Shown here: in pieces, positions 52,924 to 59,805 of the stretch | Numbering within the stretch: the stretch's first letter is position 1 | Layout of the letters: each line of letters starts with the position of its first letter | Assembly (NCBI GenBank): GCA_947254645.1 | Contig: CAMYDW010000008.1 | Coordinates: 1 to 59,805, forward strand | Reading direction: 5' to 3' | From: an uncultured Peptococcaceae bacterium | GTDB lineage: Bacteria > Bacillota > Peptococcia > Peptococcales > Peptococcaceae | DNA: 59,805 nt | Position numbers and translations under genes: made by a program | Notes under the pieces: model-generated | The model's input: only the letters and a program-made list of their open reading frames with translations | What the model was told of the DNA's origin: nothing | Database searches by the model: none

Positions 52924-53529
52924 ATGAAGCTTATTTATCTCTCGCAGCGCGCACGTATTCAAGGGGACCCTTATGAGTACCTCGATCGCTTGTTAAGCGG
53001 AAAACCAGATGCGTTCATCATCCGAGAAAAAGATTTATCAGATGATGCACTCCTCTCTTTTTCTGAGCCAATTGTCAAGCTTGCAGATAAATACCAAGTG
53101 CCATTGTTTTTGCGTGGTACGACTGAAAATGCGCAAAAATTGGGGATTTCTAATCTACAAATGTCTTTCCGAGAATTTAACGAGGCATCCTCTTTTCCAA
53201 CATCTATTCATAAAGTTGGCGTCTCTATCCACCACATAGATGAAGCCAAAGCTTTAGAAGATACTGTTGTCTCTCATCTCCTCTATGGCCACATCTTCAC
53301 TTCTCCTTGTAAGCCAGGCCTTCCACCACGAGGCTTGGATTTATTACAAGAAATGGTGGAGAACATCACACTCCCGATATACGCCATTGGAGGCATCACT
53401 CCTGATACACTTCCCTTCTTACTCCCTATTAAGGTTTCAGGTGCTTGTTTGATGAGTGCAGCAATGATGCAAGAAAAGCCAGAAAAATTCACCCAAAAAC
53501 TTCGTTCCATTCTCGAAAAAAGCACATAA
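52924..53529 (+). CDS. Thiamine-phosphate synthase-like protein (ThiE/TenI family)
   Basis: A TIM-barrel protein of about 200 residues. The phosphate- and pyrophosphate-binding pieces are recognisable: DAFIIREKDL near residue 30, the segment HIFTSPCKPGLPPRG, and YAIGGITPD. The ThiE segments NDxxxxA and GVHLGQ are not conserved (LRGTTENA, NLQMSFREF). It may therefore be a weak ThiE, or a TenI-like thiazole aromatase. No good ribosome site is seen; the ATG at 52924 is one base after the thiH stop, and one at 52915 overlaps it, so translation is probably coupled. It closes the thi operon. Confidence 0.75.
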   Translation: MKLIYLSQRARIQGDPYEYLDRLLSGKPDAFIIREKDLSDDALLSFSEPIVKLADKYQVPLFLRGTTENAQKLGISNLQMSFREFNEASSFPTSIHKVGVSIHHIDEAKALEDTVVSHLLYGHIFTSPCKPGLPPRGLDLLQEMVENITLPIYAIGGITPDTLPFLLPIKVSGACLMSAAMMQEKPEKFTQKLRSILEKST

Positions 53530-53566
53530 AAAAAGACTGCTCTTATATAAGACCAGTCTTTTTTTA
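53529..53566 (+). terminator. Terminator of the thiSFGH operon
   Basis: The stem AAAAGACTG/CAGTCTTTT contains a second small stem and is followed by a T run right after the last stop codon. It is flanked by A on the other side and may also serve the converging remnant genes. Confidence 0.85.
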
Positions 53567-54049
53567 TTAACTGATTAAGCTCATCCAGCCATAGCCCAAA
53601 CCAGCAATGAATACAATCTCTACAACAGATACAAGAAACCCTGTCTTCCACCATTCTTTTTGTGTTAAATAACCAGAAGAATAGTAAATAGACGCCGTTC
53701 CAGTGCCATAATGAGTGGTTCCTGGTGAGACACAGGTGAGTAACGCAAAAACCGTCCCTATCACATAAGGATTGCCATCCATGGCAATCAGTAAGGTAAC
53801 AAAAGGCAGGATAAAAGCTTGTAGATGAACAAATAGACTGGTTAGGAAATAATGAATATAGAAATAAATTAAAACGGACACAATATAAAGGAGTAGAAAA
53901 GATTGGCCTTCAAAAGGTGCTTGAATTTTTTCAACCAACCAAACCATCATGCCATTTTTGCTCAAAAATCCAGTAATAGCAATTAAAGGGGCAAGCCAAA
54001 TCAAGATATCCCAGGCAGTGCGTTCTTCTGTGATGTCTTTATATGAAAC
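53567..54049 (-). pseudogene. C-terminal remnant of a DASS-family (TtdT/CitT-like) anion transporter
   Basis: About 160 codons are open, ending in a membrane protein tail that matches the end of divalent-anion:Na+ symporters. The marks are TAWDILIWLAPLI, three to four hydrophobic segments, and the conserved PGTTHYGTGTASIYYSSGYL with KEWWKTGF. The family is normally about 470-490 residues, so roughly two thirds are missing from the N-terminus. Coding similarity can be followed upstream to about 54035 and then stops at the TGA of the thioesterase gene (54052-54050). No start codon with a ribosome site exists. The sequence fits a deletion that joined two neighbouring genes. Confidence 0.8.
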
Positions 54050-54430
54050 TCATACATGTTTTATTACCTTTCCATAAATTGTCACTGTTGAGATGTTAAA
54101 AAGCTCATCATTTGCCACCGTACGCTGTTCTACACGCCATACTTGCACATTGCCACCTTGACGTTCTGGCCAAGCACGTGCTTCACATTTCTCCCCCATT
54201 TTTACCCCTTTTAGATGATGGGTATCCATGCTTAATCCAAGCGCGGCTTTCGTCTCTCCTAAGGCAAGACTTGCACCTAAACTTGCTCCTTGTTCTGCAA
54301 TTGCTGCAGAAATCCCCCCATGAAGCATGCCATGAATTTGAGACATTGCTTCTGTTACAACATATTGTTGTACTGTAAGGGTCGGTTTTTTCTCAGTAAA
54401 TACAACACCTGCTTGATCAAGCATGTTCAT
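54050..54430 (-). CDS. Hotdog-fold acyl-CoA thioesterase (PaaI/MenI-like)
   Basis: A protein of about 126 residues with the PaaI-type motif HGMLHGGISAAIAEQGASLGAS, in which the HGG and the acidic residue in AEQ form the active site; the later MDTHHLKGV is typical too. It seems full length. The start at 54430 is chosen by homology; ATGs at 54445 and 54424 are alternatives and none has a clear ribosome site. It overlaps the end of the broken menE by 14 bases, and such pairs can serve quinone synthesis (MenE/MenI). Because its neighbours on both sides are broken, its expression is doubtful. Confidence 0.7.
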   Translation of the reverse strand: MNMLDQAGVVFTEKKPTLTVQQYVVTEAMSQIHGMLHGGISAAIAEQGASLGASLALGETKAALGLSMDTHHLKGVKMGEKCEARAWPERQGGNVQVWRVEQRTVANDELFNISTVTIYGKVIKHV

Positions 54431-55520
54431 GTAAATCACATCCATTCTGATTAATGAGCTTATATTTTTGTATTTTTCCAACAGCGGTTTTTGGTAATTG
54501 CTCTATCCATACAAATCGTTTTGGAACTTTGTAAGAGGCAAGATGGGTTTTACAAAAAGAAGTCATGTATTCCTCGCTTGGTTTATCCGCCTGCTTTTTC
54601 AAGACAAGATAAGCACAAGAAACCATGCCCCATTTCTCATCTGCCTCACCAATCACAGCCACTTCCTCGATTGCTGAAATTTTCTTCAAACAATTTTCTA
54701 TCTCAACAGGATAAATATTTTCTCCACCAGATATAATGCAATCGGACATACGGCATTTCACATAAAGATATCCTTCATCATCTATAAAGCCCATATCTCC
54801 CGTTTTGAACCAGTTGTCCTCAGTAAAAGATTGATTATAAATTGCCTCTTTCCCTAGATAGCCAACACATAAGGCTGGCGATTGGATTTGAATCTCACCC
54901 ACTTCACTAGGGAAGGTTGCCCCATCACTGATACGCAATCTGTTAGAAAAAAGGGCACAACCAGCAGAGCCTATTTTCTAATAATTCTTTAAGTGTATAG
55001 TCCACCACAAAAATGACACTACCCTTGCCATTCAGCAATGCTTCGTTGACTTACTCAGCATCAAATTGACTAAATAGATGTATTGTCATGCCATAGATAA
55101 AGCCTCTCATCACAATAGAAAGACCACTGATATGATATAAAGGCGTGATTGCAAGCCAAATATCCTCTTTATGAAAACCTAGATTTATAATACTTGCCGT
55201 AGCAGAAGCATAGTGGTTCCCATAAGTCTGCATCACACCCTTCGGATTACCTGTGGTACCTGAGGTATAAAGTATACCAATGACTTGATGCCCCGGAAAA
55301 GCGTCCTTTGATTCAATAAAAGAGCTTCCTTCGTATGAGTCCTCATAAATTTCCTCTAGTGAAATGATTAAAAACTGCTGGTAGGTATGATGCTGGGCTG
55401 CATCAATTTTATCTATGAATTGCTCTGAAACAAGAAGAAAATCAAGACTCGCATCTTCTACTTGAACAGCCAATTCTTCAGCACTGAGTCTGGTATTCAG
55501 AAGGACCATTTCCACACCAT
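54417..55520 (-). pseudogene. menE: Broken acyl-CoA ligase gene (menE-like)
   Basis: Two pieces of an AMP-forming acyl-CoA ligase, closest in pattern to o-succinylbenzoate-CoA ligase. The upstream piece (55520-55051) has VLLNTRLSAEEL and the P-loop LYTSGTTGNPKGVM, then stops at an in-frame TAA after FSQFDAE; coding similarity continues past it (VNEALLNGK, TLKELLEN). The downstream piece (from about 54970) resumes in another frame at GSAGCALFSNRLR and runs through WFKTGDMGFID and PKTAVGKIQKYK. About 90 N-terminal residues and roughly 70 in the middle, including the YGMTE-type motif, are missing. The 5' end fuses directly to the tpa terminator. Confidence 0.85.
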
Positions 55521-55532
55521 AAAATAAAAAAA

Positions 55533-55582
55533 CACAAAAAAAGAACTGATTTTGACATGTCAAAATCAGTTCTTTTTGATTA
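55533..55582 (-). terminator. Terminator of the taurine operon
   Basis: A perfect 40-nt palindrome (55538-55577; arms AAAGAACTGATTTTGACA and complement) lies a few bases after the tpa stop with flanking A and T runs. It marks the breakpoint of the menE remnant. Confidence 0.9.
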
Positions 55583-55587
55583 TTTAA

Positions 55588-56943
55588 TTATTTGCAGAAT
55601 TGTTCGTCAGCCCAGGTAAGAACTTCATCAAAGATCTTCATAGCTTCACGAAGTTCAGCTTCAGTAATGATCAATGGAGGGCAAACTTGAACAACGTTGT
55701 CACGACCATAAGTATAGAAACCTAATTCTTTACATTTAGCAAGAACAGATTTTTGGTTAGGGTTTCCTAATCCGTATTCGTCAATTGGTGCCTTGGTAGC
55801 TTTGTCTTTAACAAGGTCAACAGCACCAAAGAGACCGATGTAACGTACATCCCCTACACATGCGTGTTTTTCTTTCATTTCTTCAAGGATTTCACCAAGC
55901 ACTTTACCTACTTCGGTAACGTGATCCATGATGTTATTTTCTTCCATGTATTCAAGGTTTGCATAACCAGCAGCACAAGCAAGTGGGTGACCTTGATAGG
56001 TTAAGCCGCAACCAAGAACGTTTTCATCAAAGTAAGAAGCTACTTTTTCGTTCATGATGATACCACCAAGTTGTACATAACCGGAGTTAACACCTTTAGC
56101 AAAAGTAATCATATCAGGAGCTACATTCCAGTTATCAACAGCGAACCATTTACCGGTACGACCGAAACCAGCCATAACTTCGTCACAGATCATGAAGATG
56201 CCGAATTCATCGCAAAGGTCACGAATGCCTTGGAGATAGCCATCTGGAGGAAGAATAACACCATTTGCACCGACAACGGTTTCAAGGATGATAGCAGCAA
56301 TAGCATTGGTACCTTCAGCAATGATTTGTTTACGTAACATGGTGAGGTAGTAATCTGTTAATGCTTTTTCGCTTTCGAATTCAATTTCTTCACGATAGCT
56401 GAATGGGCCAAAGAAGTGAACTACGCCAGGAGCGTTACCACCGATTTCAGCACTGAAACGACGTGGGTCACCAGATACGTTACCAGCAACGATGGTTGCA
56501 CCATGATAAGAACGATACATAGAAAGAACTTTTGGACGACCACTTACGATACGAGCCATTTTAATAGCGTTTTCGTTAGAGTCAGCACCACCATTGGTGA
56601 AGAATACACGAGTCATGCCTTCTGGAGCATGGGAAATAATTTTCTTAGCCAATGCTGCACGGATACCAACAGATTGACCTGGAGCAATGAAGCAAAGTTC
56701 TTCAGCTTGTTGCTTAATTGCGTCAATAACTTGTTGATTGTGATGCCCAAGGTTCATGTTAACCAATTGGGAGCTCATATCATAGTATTTTTTGCCATTG
56801 AAATCATAGAAATAGATACCTTCTGATTTTTCAACAGGAATAATTTTTGTTAATTTCTTTTGAGCAGACCATGAGTGAACATTGTATTGATGGTCCATTT
56901 CAAGAACTTCTTCGCGAGTAAATTTAGGCAATTCGTAAGCCAT
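55588..56943 (-). CDS. tpa: Taurine:pyruvate aminotransferase
   Basis: A class III PLP transaminase of 451 residues that moves the amino group of taurine to pyruvate, giving sulfoacetaldehyde and alanine. Family marks are FTNGGADSNENAIKMAR (116-132), YRSYHGAT with the PLP-stacking Tyr, ICDEVMAGFGRTGKW (252-266) and the PLP Lys283 in FAKGVNSGY. Motifs alone do not separate it from other omega-amino acid:pyruvate transaminases; its place beside xsc makes taurine the likely substrate. Codons are strongly biased to those of highly expressed genes. It follows the unknown Cys-motif gene by 29 nt. Confidence 0.88.
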   Translation of the reverse strand: MAYELPKFTREEVLEMDHQYNVHSWSAQKKLTKIIPVEKSEGIYFYDFNGKKYYDMSSQLVNMNLGHHNQQVIDAIKQQAEELCFIAPGQSVGIRAALAKKIISHAPEGMTRVFFTNGGADSNENAIKMARIVSGRPKVLSMYRSYHGATIVAGNVSGDPRRFSAEIGGNAPGVVHFFGPFSYREEIEFESEKALTDYYLTMLRKQIIAEGTNAIAAIILETVVGANGVILPPDGYLQGIRDLCDEFGIFMICDEVMAGFGRTGKWFAVDNWNVAPDMITFAKGVNSGYVQLGGIIMNEKVASYFDENVLGCGLTYQGHPLACAAGYANLEYMEENNIMDHVTEVGKVLGEILEEMKEKHACVGDVRYIGLFGAVDLVKDKATKAPIDEYGLGNPNQKSVLAKCKELGFYTYGRDNVVQVCPPLIITEAELREAMKIFDEVLTWADEQFCK

Positions 56944-56972
56944 TATTATAACATCCCTTCGATTTAGATTGT

Positions 56973-57500
56973 TTATTTAGATTGCACTGAGAATACAATT
57001 TTCACAGCGTCTTTTATAAGTCCTTCACTTTTTGAGTAAGCATATATTTCAAATCCTAGTTTGCAACCAAAAGCACATTCAATACAAGGATCATTTTGAC
57101 AGAACATATAGGCATCTTCTGCTGCCATCGCAAACAGCACATGTACATCCTTGTCCTTTGGTGTCAATTTAAATTGACCGCCTGTCATTGAACGAATATA
57201 AATCCATTCAATATCATGCTCCCCTGCAACAGCACCTTCTACCTCAACATCAAAAGCATGGTTCTCTTGTCCACCTACAATGGCATATTTAATGCGATAC
57301 TTATCTGATTCTCCAGGTTTTTTCGCTTCAACCACATGCCAACCCTCACCTAACTGGGAAGATAGCTGATCCTGGCCAAAAATATCCCATACAAGACAGG
57401 TTTCTCTATCTTTTTGATACATAACAGGATATGGCGCAATTGCTTTTGGAATGCTTGTATTTTTACTCTTCGTAATACTCATTTTATTTTTTGTTTTCAA
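56973..57500 (-). CDS. Unknown protein with CX4CX2CX3C motif, between tpa and xsc
   Basis: A soluble 175-residue protein that I do not recognise. The body is mostly beta (TCLVWDIFGQ, WHVVEAKKPGESDKYRIKYA, HDIEWIYIRS, DVHVLFAMAAEDAYMF). Near the C-terminus stands FCQNDPCIECAFGCKLG, whose four Cys in CX4CX2CX3C spacing could bind zinc or an iron-sulfur cluster. The start is a TTG at 57500 with GGAGG 8 nt upstream; the first ATG (57482) would be 26 nt from that site. A structured leader with a terminator-like hairpin lies between it and xsc. The location suggests a role in taurine or sulfite metabolism, which is inference only. Confidence 0.7.
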   Translation of the reverse strand: MKTKNKMSITKSKNTSIPKAIAPYPVMYQKDRETCLVWDIFGQDQLSSQLGEGWHVVEAKKPGESDKYRIKYAIVGGQENHAFDVEVEGAVAGEHDIEWIYIRSMTGGQFKLTPKDKDVHVLFAMAAEDAYMFCQNDPCIECAFGCKLGFEIYAYSKSEGLIKDAVKIVFSVQSK

Positions 57501-57532
57501 ATGAGTAACCTCCAAAACTTGTATAAAAATAA

Positions 57533-57593
57533 GCCACCATATTCACGCCCGGTAAATATGGTGGCCTATGACGTCACCCTTTAGGCTTGACGC
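57533..57593 (-). promoter_or_regulatory. Candidate structured RNA: pseudoknot overlapping a terminator
   Basis: In the 127-nt gap after xsc, the minus-strand RNA can form GCGTCA (57593-57588) with TGACGT (57576-57571) and GCCTA (57586-57582) with TAGGC (57568-57564), an H-type pseudoknot. Directly after, GCCACCATATT (57565-57555) pairs perfectly with AATATGGTGGC (57543-57533), followed by a U-rich stretch, as in an intrinsic terminator. The second pseudoknot strand shares bases with the terminator stem, so the two may exclude each other. It may be a riboswitch-like element or simply the xsc terminator. I could not match it to a known class. Confidence 0.5.
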
Positions 57594-57627
57594 TTATTTA
57601 AAATATCAGTCTCTATTCAAGAATGAA

Positions 57628-59385
57628 TTATTCAGCAAAATGTTTTGCATCGAGGTGTTCATATCTTGGTAAGAAACGTTGTGGTAAGTGCAATGCATCC
57701 TTACGGAAAGGAGGAGCAAGTTTGGTACCGTCTACGCGGCATTCAACAACTACAGGCTTGGTCATACCAACTTCAAATGCTTTCTTGAAGGTAGGTTGGA
57801 TGTCTTCAACTTTATCAATGTAGTAGCCTTCAGCACCCATAATCTTAGCAACTTCTGCCCAAGATGGAGCTTGGATTTCGCAACCAACGAAACGGTTGTT
57901 GTAGAAGTCAACTTGGTTTTTCTTTTCAGCGCACCAAGCGTTGTTACGGAATACTACAGCAACTACTGGCAAGTTTTCTTGAACAGCGGTCATGATTTCA
58001 TAGAAGCTCATACCCCAAGCACCGTCACCAGCGAGTGACATTACAGGTTGGTTTGGAGCAGCAAGTTTAGCACCAAGAGCTGCTTGAAGAGCGAAACCAG
58101 TGTTACCATTGGTCAAGCATGCAACATGAAGACGTGGAGCGTCAAATTTGAGGTAGCTGTTTGCAGTAGAAGAAACGTTACCGATGTCGGTGGTTACGAT
58201 ACAATCGGAAGGTTTAACTTTGCACATTTCGAATAAGAGACGACGTGGATGGATGGTTCCTTCAGCAGGTTCTTCCATAGCCAATTCTTCGATTTCAGCT
58301 TCCCAAGCGTCACGTTTAGCTTGGATGTCAGCCATACGAGCTTCATCAACAGCACGTGGGCCTTTAGCTTCTAATAATTTCAAGAGACCTTCAGCAGTTA
58401 CGCGAGCATCCCCTACGATACCAACTTCAACTGGATGGGTACGAGCGATTTGGTTAGCGTTAACGTCGATTTGAACGATTTTTTGGCTACCATCTTGGTT
58501 GAAGTATTTGATGTCATATTGTGGAAGGGTACCGAAGTAAGAGAGACGGCAACCAATAGCCAAGATAACGTCAGCTTCTTTGATGGAGTACATAGCAGCT
58601 TTAGAACCCATGTAACCGATAGGCCCTACCCAGTGTGGGTCGGTGTAACGGAAAGCATCGTTGTGGAGGTAGGTGGTTGCTACTGGGCAGCTGAGGTATT
58701 CAGCAATCTTAGCGATTACGTCAACAGCGTCAGAGTCAACAGAACCACGACCAGAGATGATTACTGGGCGTTTAGCGTTAGCAATGATTTCAGCAGCTTT
58801 ATCCATGGAATCTGGATCAGGAATCAAGCCGGAAGTAGAACGATATTCTTCTGGAGCGAGGATAAAGTCTTCTAATTCGCCATAGAAGTAGTCACGTGGA
58901 ATATCCAAGTAAACAGGACCACGTTCAGCATACATGGTACGGAATGCAGTACGTACGCAGTCAGCTGCGCGGGTTGGGTGAGGCAATTGGAAAGATTTTT
59001 TAGTAATAGGTTTGAACATTGGAACTTGGTCAACTTCTTGGAAACCATCCCAGTGAACAGATGGGGAACCAGCAGATGGACCAAGTACGAGTACTGGGCT
59101 GTGTGCTTGATAAGCAGTAGCGATAGAGGTAACTAAGTTAGTGATCCCAGGACCATTTTGTCCAGTACATACCCCAACTTTACCAGAAATACGGTTGTAA
59201 GCATCCATCATGTGACCAGCAGTGTGTTCATCACGGCATGGGATGAAACGGATACCAGCAGCTGGGAATAAGTCAAGCATATCCATGAAAGCGGAACCTA
59301 CGATACCTGCGCAGTATTCAACGCCTTCCATTCTTAATTGTTCGACAATAGCTTCACTTGGTGTCATTTTTTGTTTTTGTGCCAT
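57628..59385 (-). CDS. xsc: Sulfoacetaldehyde acetyltransferase Xsc
   Basis: A thiamine-diphosphate enzyme of 585 residues that converts sulfoacetaldehyde and phosphate to acetyl phosphate and sulfite. The TPP-activating Glu53 is in PCRDEHTAGHM. The pyrophosphate/Mg motif runs from GDGAWGMS to RNNAWCAEKKNQ. The C-terminal signature is APPFRKDALHLPQRFLPRY, which sets Xsc apart from acetolactate synthase. Codon choice is very biased (GGT, GCT, CGT, and TTC/TAC/AAC/ATC), pointing to high expression. It is the first gene of the taurine unit, with GGAGG before the ATG and a promoter/inverted repeat upstream. The sulfite-handling enzymes are not in the window. Confidence 0.95.
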   Translation of the reverse strand: MAQKQKMTPSEAIVEQLRMEGVEYCAGIVGSAFMDMLDLFPAAGIRFIPCRDEHTAGHMMDAYNRISGKVGVCTGQNGPGITNLVTSIATAYQAHSPVLVLGPSAGSPSVHWDGFQEVDQVPMFKPITKKSFQLPHPTRAADCVRTAFRTMYAERGPVYLDIPRDYFYGELEDFILAPEEYRSTSGLIPDPDSMDKAAEIIANAKRPVIISGRGSVDSDAVDVIAKIAEYLSCPVATTYLHNDAFRYTDPHWVGPIGYMGSKAAMYSIKEADVILAIGCRLSYFGTLPQYDIKYFNQDGSQKIVQIDVNANQIARTHPVEVGIVGDARVTAEGLLKLLEAKGPRAVDEARMADIQAKRDAWEAEIEELAMEEPAEGTIHPRRLLFEMCKVKPSDCIVTTDIGNVSSTANSYLKFDAPRLHVACLTNGNTGFALQAALGAKLAAPNQPVMSLAGDGAWGMSFYEIMTAVQENLPVVAVVFRNNAWCAEKKNQVDFYNNRFVGCEIQAPSWAEVAKIMGAEGYYIDKVEDIQPTFKKAFEVGMTKPVVVECRVDGTKLAPPFRKDALHLPQRFLPRYEHLDAKHFAE

Positions 59386-59805
59386 TAATATTGCCTCCTT
59401 TAAATTTTAACTGTTACATTACCCTTTGTAATGCAACATTATATAGTGATTTTTTGTTGCAAGCACTAGATATACTTCATAGCTCATTTGCTTGCCATCC
59501 GTCCTTCGACACTATTAAAATATCACACCTTTTTGATATTTACAATACTTATCGTACAAATAAATCAACTTGTCCATCCCACAAATACAAATTATATAAC
59601 TTGTTTGTTTTATTTATATCATAATTTTGCCGGATTTTACCGAGTCTATATTTTAATTGCATGCTTTTTTTGTGTACAGAACGCAAATCATAGGTTTTCT
59701 AATTTTTTCATAATTTTTATTGCAATAAGCAGTTGCAACCTATTTATTCTTGCAGTTAAACATTCTAGCTCTTTCATTGTCCTTTTAGAAAAGACTTTTT
59801 ATAAC
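59386..59805 (-). promoter_or_regulatory. xsc upstream region with promoter and inverted repeats
   Basis: This 420-nt stretch has no gene. On the minus strand a TATAAT lies at 59443-59438 without a good -35. Immediately downstream of it, across the expected transcription start, is an inverted repeat GTTACATTA-N7-TAATGCAAC (59413-59437, one mismatch in nine), a likely repressor site. Further up, at 59518-59541, is a perfect repeat AAATATCA-N8-TGATATTT. No sigma-54 type -24/-12 element was found. The rest is AT-rich and shows nothing I can name. Confidence 0.5.

Noticed and set aside
53567..54004. A short but functional transporter
   Set aside because: Only the last third of the DASS fold is present, there is no start with a ribosome site, and coding similarity continues upstream into a breakpoint.
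54939..55050. A gap without content between two ligase genes
   Set aside because: The stretch still encodes ligase-like sequence in two frames, so it is part of one broken gene.
59386..59805. Sigma-54 promoter before xsc
   Set aside because: The best candidate (GG...GC near 59490) has the wrong spacing, and no activator gene is near.
1..59805. CRISPR arrays, insertion sequences, integrase/attachment sites, prophage
   Set aside because: No direct-repeat arrays, transposase or integrase genes were found; the tRNA genes at the left edge have no duplicated 3' ends in the window.

Overview
The window looks like a chromosomal segment of a strictly anaerobic, low-to-mid GC Firmicute (Clostridia or Negativicutes type). 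The reasons are the rnc/radical-SAM/smc/ftsY order, the pgk-tpiA-gpmI-eno-secG glycolytic operon, a T-box leader, a CTP-sensing pyrG attenuator, a TPP riboswitch, strong GGAGG ribosome-binding sites, and a complete [FeFe]-hydrogenase locus with all three maturases. No marker allows a species name. No rRNA, CRISPR array, insertion sequence or phage gene is visible.

Layout. 1-411: the end of a tRNA cluster (Gly, Arg, His, Gln, Lys) closed by a terminator. 487-8060 (minus): rnc, an Elp3-like radical SAM gene, smc, ftsY and an SAH/MTA deaminase in one tight operon. 8190-11681 (plus): a NifX-like protein, then a tryptophan-type T-box leader and a three-gene ABC importer. 11717-23173 (minus): the hydrogenase locus, in transcription order TM1266-like regulator, hydE, hydG, hydF, hydC, a separate [2Fe-2S] subunit, hydB, hydA, a small ferredoxin, an H-cluster-like PAS sensor and a SpoIIE phosphatase. 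23399-26953 (minus): thiC behind a TPP riboswitch, a small membrane protein, and pyrG behind a reiterative-transcription attenuator. 27000-34111 (minus): a DUF4241 protein, the glycolytic operon, and a second phosphoglycerate-mutase-like enzyme. 34372-43621: a prepilin peptidase, an internally duplicated unknown protein, an aminotransferase, dnaB, a VOC protein, a Tritrichomonas-type IMP dehydrogenase and trkHA. 43695-49626 (minus): an AssT-like propeller protein with a DUF3783 protein, a Bax-inhibitor-1 protein, nifU, nifS and cysK. 49968-53529 (plus): thiSFGH and a ThiE/TenI-like gene. 53567-55520 (minus): gene remains (DASS transporter tail, split menE) around an apparently intact hotdog thioesterase. 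55588-59385 (minus): tpa, an unknown Cys-motif protein and xsc.

How it fits together. Taurine:pyruvate aminotransferase plus sulfoacetaldehyde acetyltransferase convert taurine to acetyl phosphate and sulfite. This is the route known from taurine-fermenting anaerobes such as Desulfonispora and from many aerobes. The bifurcating hydrogenase would balance NADH and ferredoxin, with the PAS/H-cluster protein and phosphatase as a probable H2 or redox signalling branch. NifS and CysK supply sulfur to iron-sulfur clusters and to the thiamine thiazole; thiamine diphosphate is in turn the Xsc cofactor.

The places most worth a second look are: the pseudoknot/terminator candidate between xsc and the unknown Cys-motif gene; the inverted repeat at the xsc promoter; the sensory hydrogenase branch; the thiS leader, which has a terminator but no THI box; the T. 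foetus-type IMPDH; the AssT-like protein without its usual catalytic residues; and the decayed menE/DASS block.
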